From Dissulfurirhabdus thermomarina (GTDB lineage Bacteria > Desulfobacterota > Dissulfuribacteria > Dissulfuribacterales > Dissulfurirhabdaceae): a stretch of DNA of 64,000 bases. The notes under the pieces were generated by a model. The model worked only from the letters and a program-made list of their open reading frames with translations. It was not told the origin of the DNA and made no database searches. Shown here one piece after another: positions 58,551-64,000 of this stretch. Both the position numbers and the translations under genes were made by a program. The stretch spans positions 62,001-126,000 of the forward strand of contig NZ_JAATWC010000002.1 in assembly GCF_012979235.1 (NCBI RefSeq), given 5' to 3'. The number at the start of each line of letters is the position of its first letter. The stretch's first letter is position 1.

Positions 58551-60947
58551 ATGGCGAACAACGGACAGACCCCCCCGCGGCCGCGGGGCAACATCCTCGA
58601 CCAGATCGGCCGCACCCCCCTGGTTCCCATCCGCAGCCTCAACCCCTACCCGCGGGTCGAGATCCTCGCCAAGCTCGAGTCCTTCAACCCCGGCGGCTCC
58701 ATCAAGGACCGGATCGCCCTCGGAATGATCGAGGGGGCCGAGGCCCGGGGCGAGCTCACCCGGGGCAAGGTCATCCTGGAGGCCAGCAGCGGCAATACCG
58801 GCATCGGGCTCGCCCTGGTGGCGGCGGTCAAGGGCTACCGGTGCTGCATCGCCATGAGCGAGGCGGCCAGCATCGAGCGGCGCAAGATCATGCGGGCCTA
58901 CGGGGCCGAGATCCTGCTGACACCCGCCCGGCTCGGCACCGACGGTGCCATAGAGGAGGTCTATCGGCTCGCCCGCCGGCATCCCGACCGCTACTTCTGC
59001 ACCGACCAGTTCAACAACCCCGACAACTGGCGGACCCACTACGAGCACACCGCCATGGAGATCTGGGAGCAGACCGGGGGGCGGCTCGACGCGGTGGTGG
59101 CCACCATGGGCACCACCGGGACCCTCATGGGGCTGGCCCGGCGCTTCCGGGAGCTCGATCCCTCCATCCGCGTGGTGGGCATGGAGCCCTACCTCGGCCA
59201 CCGGCTCCAGGGGCTCAAGAACATGAAGGAGTCCTACCGCCCGGGGATCTTCGACAAGCGGCTCCCGGACGAGATCCTCCACGTGGCCGACGAGGAGGCC
59301 CTGGAGATGACCCGGCGCCTGGCCCGGGAGGAGGGCATCTTCGCCGGCATGAGCAGCGGGGCGGCGCTCGCGGCGGCCCTCCGGGTGGCCGCCCGCATGG
59401 AGTCCGGCCGCGTCGTGGTCATCTTCCCCGACGGCGGCGAGCGTTACCTCAGCACCGACCTCTTCCACTACCCGGAGGAAGACGAGGAGGCCCGGCCCGG
59501 CGCCCTCCATCTCACCAACACCCTCACCCGGCGCAAGGAGATCTTCGAGCCCCTCGAGGCCGGAAAGGTGCGCATCTACTCCTGCGGGCCCACGGCCTAC
59601 GAGTTCGCCCACCTCGGCCTCTGCCGGCGCGTGGTGGTGGCCGACCTCCTCCGGCGGGTGCTGGAGGCCCAGGGCTACGAGGTCCGCCACGTCATGAACA
59701 TCACCGACGTGGACGACAAGACCATCCGCGCCGCCCTGGACCAGGGGCGCACCCTCGAGGAACTGACGGACCACTACGCCGCCGCCTTCCTCGAGGACGT
59801 CCGGAGTCTCGGCGTCCGCACCGCCGAGGCCTACCCCCGCGCCAGCCGCCACGTTCCGGACATGGTGCGCCTGGCCCAGCGGCTCGTGGAGGCGGGCTAC
59901 GCCTACGAGAAGCACGGCTCCATCTACTTCGACATCTCGAAGCTGCCCAACTACGGGCGGCTTTCCCGGGTGGATCTGTCCCGGATCCGGCTCGGGGCCA
60001 CCGTGGACCTCGACGACTACGAGAAGGACAGCCCGGTGGACTTCACCCTCTTCAAGCGGGTGACCCTGGAGGAGCTCAAGAACGGCATCGGCTACGAGAC
60101 CCCCTGGGGACAGGTCCGGCCGGGGTGGCACATCGAGTGCGCCGCCATGTCCATGAAGGAACTGGGGGACTTCTTCGACATCCACACCAGCGGCTGCGAC
60201 CTGGTCTTCCCCCACCACGAGAACGAGATCGCCATGGCCGTGGCCCTCACCGGCCAGCCCCTGGCCCGGTACTGGCTCCACAGCGAGCTGGTCCTGGCGG
60301 ACGGGAAGAAGATGTCCCGCTCGGCCGGCAACGTGGTGACGCTCCGGGACCTCCTCGACGAGGGGTACACCGGGCGCCAGGTGCGCTTCTTCCTCCTTCG
60401 CACCCACTACCGGAAACCCCTCAACTTCTCCCGCCGGTTCCTCGATGAGGCGGCCCGGGCCCTGGACCGGCTGGACCAGTTCACCGGCGAGGTCCGCTGC
60501 CTGGCGGAGGCGGGGGCGGACGAGGGCGGCGATCCCCGGCCGGAGGTCATCGAGGCGGTGGCCGGGATGGAACACGGCTTCTCCCGGGCCGTGAACGACG
60601 ACCTCAACGTCTCCCGTGCCCTCGCCCACCTCTACGGTTTGGTCCGGCGGCTCCAGCCCCTGGTGGCCGGGCGGCGCCTGTCGGCCCCGGACGCCCGGGC
60701 CGTGGTGGAGGGGCTCGCCCGGGTGGACGCCGTGCTCGGGTTCCTCGACGTGGATCACGCCTCGGCCCCGGTGGATCCGGAGATCCTGGCCCTCCTCGAG
60801 GAGCGGGAGGCGGCCCGGGCCCGGAAGGAGTGGCAGCGGGCGGACGAGCTGCGCGGGCGGCTCCTCGCCCTGGGGGTCGAGGTCATGGACACACCGAGGG
60901 GCCAGCGTTGGCGGTGGACGGTCCGCCGCCCCGGCCGGCCGGCGTGA
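58551..60947 (+). CDS. fusion: cysteine synthase (CysK/CysM) + cysteinyl-tRNA synthetase
   Basis: 798 residues. N-terminal PLP domain, about 10-308: NPGGSIKDRIA with Lys52 (PLP-Lys), the substrate loop EASSGNTGIGLA (77-88), GTTGTLMG and GMSSGAAL. After a short acidic linker (308-318) follows a full CysRS: CGPTAYEFAHLGL (Zn Cys345; HIGH variant HLGL), HIECAAM and FPHHENE (remaining Zn ligands), KMSRS (KMSKS variant). There is no stop or frameshift between them. It would make cysteine and charge tRNA-Cys with it. ATG 58551 follows GGAGAAG. A promoter lies just before it; murJ overlaps its stop. Confidence 0.93.
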   Translation: MANNGQTPPRPRGNILDQIGRTPLVPIRSLNPYPRVEILAKLESFNPGGSIKDRIALGMIEGAEARGELTRGKVILEASSGNTGIGLALVAAVKGYRCCIAMSEAASIERRKIMRAYGAEILLTPARLGTDGAIEEVYRLARRHPDRYFCTDQFNNPDNWRTHYEHTAMEIWEQTGGRLDAVVATMGTTGTLMGLARRFRELDPSIRVVGMEPYLGHRLQGLKNMKESYRPGIFDKRLPDEILHVADEEALEMTRRLAREEGIFAGMSSGAALAAALRVAARMESGRVVVIFPDGGERYLSTDLFHYPEEDEEARPGALHLTNTLTRRKEIFEPLEAGKVRIYSCGPTAYEFAHLGLCRRVVVADLLRRVLEAQGYEVRHVMNITDVDDKTIRAALDQGRTLEELTDHYAAAFLEDVRSLGVRTAEAYPRASRHVPDMVRLAQRLVEAGYAYEKHGSIYFDISKLPNYGRLSRVDLSRIRLGATVDLDDYEKDSPVDFTLFKRVTLEELKNGIGYETPWGQVRPGWHIECAAMSMKELGDFFDIHTSGCDLVFPHHENEIAMAVALTGQPLARYWLHSELVLADGKKMSRSAGNVVTLRDLLDEGYTGRQVRFFLLRTHYRKPLNFSRRFLDEAARALDRLDQFTGEVRCLAEAGADEGGDPRPEVIEAVAGMEHGFSRAVNDDLNVSRALAHLYGLVRRLQPLVAGRRLSAPDARAVVEGLARVDAVLGFLDVDHASAPVDPEILALLEEREAARARKEWQRADELRGRLLALGVEVMDTPRGQRWRWTVRRPGRPA

Positions 60948-62587
60948 ACGGGCGGACCGGTCCGGCCGCGGGTGGACCCCGCCGCCCCGCCGGGGGCGGC
61001 GAAACCGCCGGCATCGCCAGGTCCGCCGGCTCCGTTGGGTTCGCGGTGCTGCTCTCCCGGGTGCTGGGCCTCGTCCGGGAGCAGGTCCTCGCCGGGCTCT
61101 TCGGCGCCGGGACGGCCATGGACGCCTTCGTGGTGGCCTACCGGATCCCGAACCTCCTCCGGGACCTCTTCGCCGAGGGGGCCCTGAGCGCCGCCTTCGT
61201 GGCGGTCTTCACCGACTACGACCAGAAGCGGACCCGGGAGGAGACCTGGGCCCTGGTGAACAACGTCATGGCCGTCCTGGCGGTGCTCCTCGGCCTGGTG
61301 GTCCTTCTGGGAACGGTCTTCTCCGACGAGATCGTCCGGCTCATGGCCACGGGGTTCGAGGGGCAGGCGCCGGGGAAGCTCCTCCTCACCCGGCGCCTCA
61401 CCGTGATCATGTTCCCGTTCCTGATCCTGGTCTCGTTGGCCTCCGTGGTCATGGGGGTGCTCAACACCAAGGGCCGGTTCTTCATACCGGCCCTGGCCTC
61501 GAGCTGCTTCAATCTCACCTGCATCCTCCTCGGGGGCGGGCTGGCCCTGGTGCTTCCCCGCCACGGGGTGCCGGGGATCGTGGGGATGGCCGTGGGGACG
61601 CTGGCCGGGGGGCTGGCGCAGCTCCTCGTCCAGTGGCCGCTCCTGCACCGCCTCGGCTTCCGGCTCCGGCCGCGGATCGATCTCCGGGATCCGGGCCTGC
61701 GGCGCATCGGCCTCCTCATGGTGCCGGCCGTGGTGGGGCTCTCCGCCACGCAGATCAACATCTTCGTGAACACCCGCTTCGCCTCCCTGTGCGCCCCCGG
61801 CAGCGTGGCCTGGCTGAGCTACGCCTTCCGGATCATGTTCCTCCCCATCGGGATGTTCGGCGTGGCGCTGAGCATCGCCACCATGCCCGTGGTTTCGCGC
61901 CAGGCGGCCCGGCGCGAGATCGGCCCCATGCGCGAGACCCTGGTCTCCTCCCTCACCCTGGGCTTCGCACTCACCGTGCCCGCGGCCGTGGGGCTGTGGA
62001 TCCTGGCAGAGCCGGTGGTCCGGCTCCTCTTCGAGCACGGCCGCTTCGGGCCCCACGACACCCTCATGACCGCCGCGGCCCTGCGGTTCTTCCTCATCGG
62101 GCTCTTCGCCTACGGGGCCGTCAAGATCGTGGTGCCCGTCTTCTACGCCCTGGACGACGCCAAGTGGCCGGTGATCGGCAGCTTTACCGCGGTGGGGGTG
62201 AACCTCGCCGTGGTCTGGTGGCTGCTCGGGCCGCTCCAGCACCGGGCCGTGGCCCTGGCCCTCTCCGTGGCCATGACGGCGAACTTCCTCCTCTTGGCCG
62301 TGGTCCTCTACCGGAAGGTCGGGGGGTATCCGGCGGGTCGGCTCGTGGCCTCGCTGGCGAAGATCTGCCTCGCCTCGGCGGTCATGGGCTGGGTGCTCGT
62401 CCTGCTCCGGGGCCCGCTTTTCCTGGAGCCCGGGGCCGGGTTCTGGGCCACGCTCTGGGGGGTGGGGGCGGCGGTGGTCCTCGGGGCCGCTTGCTACGCC
62501 GTGGTGCTGGCGCCGCTCCGGGTGCCGGAGGTGGCGGTCCTCGCCTCGGCCCTCCGGCGGCGGCTCGGTCGGACCGGGACGGCCTGA
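60944..62587 (+). CDS. murJ: lipid II flippase MurJ (MviN)
   Basis: 547 residues with about 14 hydrophobic helices. MurJ landmarks: SVGFAVLLSRVLGLVREQVLAG (cited in halves: SRVLGLVREQVLAG), FGAGTAMDAFVVAYRIPNLLR, DLFAEGALSAAFVAVF, and the later ATQINIFVNTRFAS and YAFRIMFLPIGMFGVALS. It moves lipid II across the inner membrane for peptidoglycan synthesis. The frame is open to 60830, but GTG 60944, overlapping the CysK-CysS stop (GTGA), is the best start. Converges with the Usp gene, 13 bases away. Confidence 0.93.
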   Translation: MNGRTGPAAGGPRRPAGGGETAGIARSAGSVGFAVLLSRVLGLVREQVLAGLFGAGTAMDAFVVAYRIPNLLRDLFAEGALSAAFVAVFTDYDQKRTREETWALVNNVMAVLAVLLGLVVLLGTVFSDEIVRLMATGFEGQAPGKLLLTRRLTVIMFPFLILVSLASVVMGVLNTKGRFFIPALASSCFNLTCILLGGGLALVLPRHGVPGIVGMAVGTLAGGLAQLLVQWPLLHRLGFRLRPRIDLRDPGLRRIGLLMVPAVVGLSATQINIFVNTRFASLCAPGSVAWLSYAFRIMFLPIGMFGVALSIATMPVVSRQAARREIGPMRETLVSSLTLGFALTVPAAVGLWILAEPVVRLLFEHGRFGPHDTLMTAAALRFFLIGLFAYGAVKIVVPVFYALDDAKWPVIGSFTAVGVNLAVVWWLLGPLQHRAVALALSVAMTANFLLLAVVLYRKVGGYPAGRLVASLAKICLASAVMGWVLVLLRGPLFLEPGAGFWATLWGVGAAVVLGAACYAVVLAPLRVPEVAVLASALRRRLGRTGTA

Positions 62588-62600
62588 GGGGGAGGCCGGG

Positions 62601-63437
62601 TCAGCGCCGCTTCGGGACGAAGAGCACCGGGAGCGGTCCGTGGCGGGCCACGGCGTTGGCGGTGCTCCCCATGTAGACCTCGGGGAGGAAGCCCCGCCCC
62701 TGGGTCCCCATGACCACCAGGCTGAAATCCTTGTTGCGGGCGAGGTGCAGGATCCGCTGCGCCGGGACGCCGTAGGAGACCTCCACGTGGCAGGGGCCCG
62801 CCCCGTTGGCCTCGAGGTGGGCCTTGAGCCGCTCGAGGCGTTCCCGGTCCACCCGGTCGAACTCGGGGAGCCGGTCGCGGAGGTAGGGATCGATGCGCGC
62901 CCGGTCGTGGACGTGGTAGAGGGTGACCTCGGAACCGGCGGCCCGCGCCAGGGCCTCGAGGTAGAGGAAGGCCCGCTCGGCCGTCTCGGAGAAATCCGTG
63001 GGGAAGAGGATGTGGCGCAGGCACTGCGCGGGGCCCGCGGGGGCGTCGCAGGCGCCGTCCCCCCAGAGCCGCACCAGAAGCACCGGCCGGTCCGTCTCGT
63101 GGAGGACGCTGTAGCTGGTGCTCCCCACCAGGGCGCCCCGGAGGGTGCCCCGGTGATGGGACCCCACCACGATGACCGAGGCGTCGTGCCGGTCGGCCGC
63201 CTCGAGGATGGCCCGGGTCGGCACCCCGGCGGGGAGGTCCACCTTCACGCAAAATCCCCGGGCCTCGAGGCCCCGCCGGGCGGCCGCGATCCGGTCCGCC
63301 GCCCCGGCGGCGTCCGGCCCGGCCACGTGGACCAGGACGATTTCCTCCACGCCCAGGGGGTTGCCCTCGGGCAGGCATTCCAGGATCCGCGGCGAGGCCG
63401 CGTCGGTGTCGGTGGCGATGAGGAGTCTCTTGAACAT
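62601..63437 (-). CDS. tandem universal stress protein (two UspA domains)
   Basis: 278 residues with two UspA folds. The first (about 1-130) starts MFKRLLIATDTDAAS and ends with GSHHRGTLRGALVGSTSYSVL; the second (about 145-278) starts RHILFPTDFSETAERAFLY and ends GTQGRGFLPEVYMGSTANAV. Both keep the G-x2-G-x9-G-S ATP-binding motif, so both may bind nucleotide. The start is set at ATG 63437, the usual FKRLLIATD beginning; the longer frame to 63476 adds only an Arg-rich leader. Confidence 0.92.
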   Translation of the reverse strand: MFKRLLIATDTDAASPRILECLPEGNPLGVEEIVLVHVAGPDAAGAADRIAAARRGLEARGFCVKVDLPAGVPTRAILEAADRHDASVIVVGSHHRGTLRGALVGSTSYSVLHETDRPVLLVRLWGDGACDAPAGPAQCLRHILFPTDFSETAERAFLYLEALARAAGSEVTLYHVHDRARIDPYLRDRLPEFDRVDRERLERLKAHLEANGAGPCHVEVSYGVPAQRILHLARNKDFSLVVMGTQGRGFLPEVYMGSTANAVARHGPLPVLFVPKRR

Positions 63438-63482
63438 CGATGCCCGCTGGGCCGGGCACCTCCGGGCCCGGCGCATTTTTTC

Positions 63483-63512
63483 AACTTAGGACGGCCACGC
63501 GGGGCTTGTCAA
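63483..63512 (-). promoter_or_regulatory. sigma-70 promoter for the second Usp gene
   Basis: Minus-strand TTGACA (63512-63507), 18-base spacer, TAAGTT (63488-63483), about 45 bases upstream of the ATG at 63437. Confidence 0.6.
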
Positions 63513-63630
63513 ATCAGGGCGCAAAATCGGGTGATTTCGCACGCCTTTTCCCGGGGAGATCCGGGGGGTAAGATGAAATCGAAATGGAACGCCGGCCGGG
63601 CGGCCGCCGATCCATCAGGAGGGACATCGC

Positions 63631-63837
63631 ATGGAAACCGCCGTACTGCTGGGTTTTGCCGCGGGGATCGTGGTGGGCCTCGTGCTCGCCTGGTGGCGCC
63701 ATGCCCGCTCCGGCGGGGGTGGGGTCTCCTGCCTGCTCAAGGGCCCGGCGCGCCTTCTCCGGGAGCGGTTCGAGCGGGGAGAGATCACCCGGGCGGAGTA
63801 CGAGGCCAAGATGCGGTACCTGGCCGAGTGCGGGTGA
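63631..63837 (+). CDS. small SHOCT-domain membrane protein
   Basis: 68 residues: one N-terminal membrane helix (about 4-22), a Gly/Ser linker and a SHOCT motif, LLRERFERGEITRAEYEAKMRYL (about 42-64). SHOCT segments are short oligomerisation modules found on many small membrane proteins. AGGAGGG lies 9-10 bases before the ATG. Function unknown. Confidence 0.8.
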   Translation: METAVLLGFAAGIVVGLVLAWWRHARSGGGGVSCLLKGPARLLRERFERGEITRAEYEAKMRYLAECG

Positions 63838-63870
63838 GACCGGTCCAGGCCCGGCGGCGCCGGGTGAGGA

Positions 63871-64000
63871 TCAGCGGCGGCGGGTGCCCGCCCGGGGCGC
63901 TTCGCCCCGGGCGGTGTCCAGCGGCTGCACCGGCGGCGAGAGGATGCTGAAAAAGTCCGTGATGTCGTCCAGCCGGGCCGACCGGGCCAGGCTGTCGTCC
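63871..64000 (-). CDS. C-terminal end of an unidentified gene (partial)
   Basis: An open frame enters from the right edge on the minus strand and ends at TGA 63873-63871 after 42 codons (DDSLARSARLDDITDFFSIL then a Pro/Arg-rich tail). Too short to assign; codon use is as in the neighbouring genes. Confidence 0.45.
   Translation of the reverse strand, partial: DDSLARSARLDDITDFFSILSPPVQPLDTARGEAPRAGTRRR

Noticed and set aside
1-64000. CRISPR arrays, prophage or conjugative genes, defence systems
   Set aside because: No regularly spaced direct repeats and no cas, integrase, portal, relaxase or restriction genes were seen; the only mobile traces are the MITE-like copies.

Overview
The window is very GC-rich, with short intergenic gaps, tight overlapping start/stop junctions (ATGA, GTGA, TGATG) and frequent GTG starts. 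The gene content suggests a motile Gram-negative anaerobe of the Desulfobacterota type: a PomAB-like flagellar stator with a sigma-28 promoter, an RND metal pump with outer-membrane channel, TRL, DUF342, DUF547 and DUF5752 family proteins, a B12-type radical-SAM protein, and a 2-hydroxyacyl-CoA-dehydratase-like protein with its activase. This placement is an inference; no rRNA or tRNA gene was seen.

Layout. 1-6.4 kb: the end of a YyaL/SPATA20-type gene, transketolase, a membrane glycosyltransferase and a GT2-DUF2064 fusion. 6.4-9.9 kb: a small basic protein and a cold-shock gene on the minus strand, whose leader carries an intrinsic terminator. Divergent from them is a NhaD/ArsB-type antiporter with a structured leader RNA, followed by a tandem universal stress protein. 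10-15 kb: a TRL lipoprotein, AMMECR1, an acyltransferase, hisS and aspS. 15-20.7 kb: a radical-SAM protein, a DUF342 protein, a PilZ protein and the stator pair. 20.8-27.5 kb: a tolC-cusB-cusA metal-efflux operon. 27.8-30.4 kb: DUF547, a DHH phosphoesterase and a Spy/CpxP-like Met-rich protein. 30.5-32.1 kb: an AT-richer island with a decayed phzF gene interrupted by a MITE-like repeat, and a small membrane protein.

32.3-37.8 kb: a trehalose operon (DUF5752, TreT-type synthase, OtsB, OtsA, MFS). 37.9-42.3 kb: a cytochrome c, a double DUF1566 protein, small zinc-ribbon-like proteins, a YkgJ-type protein and RlmI. 42.4-47 kb: xseB-ispA-dxs (isoprenoid precursors), a DUF374 acyltransferase and CvpA. 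47-52 kb: feoB, copA and copZ. 52-56.8 kb: a rhodanese, a VTT membrane protein, the double-cubane-like reductase with its ATPase activase, and a LysR regulator. 56.8-64 kb: glycogen synthase, a cysteine synthase-cysteinyl-tRNA synthetase fusion, murJ, a second tandem Usp, a SHOCT protein and a partial gene at the edge.

Themes. Copper and other metals (Cus pump, CopA/CopZ, Met-rich periplasmic protein, FeoB), compatible solute and glycogen metabolism, and possibly sodium (Na+-type stator residues plus a NhaD-like antiporter with a possible RNA switch). The most unusual items are the CysK-CysS fusion, the terminator inside the cold-shock leader, the antiporter leader RNA, the double-cubane-like pair with its LysR gene, and a 157-bp MITE whose removal restores the phzF reading frame.
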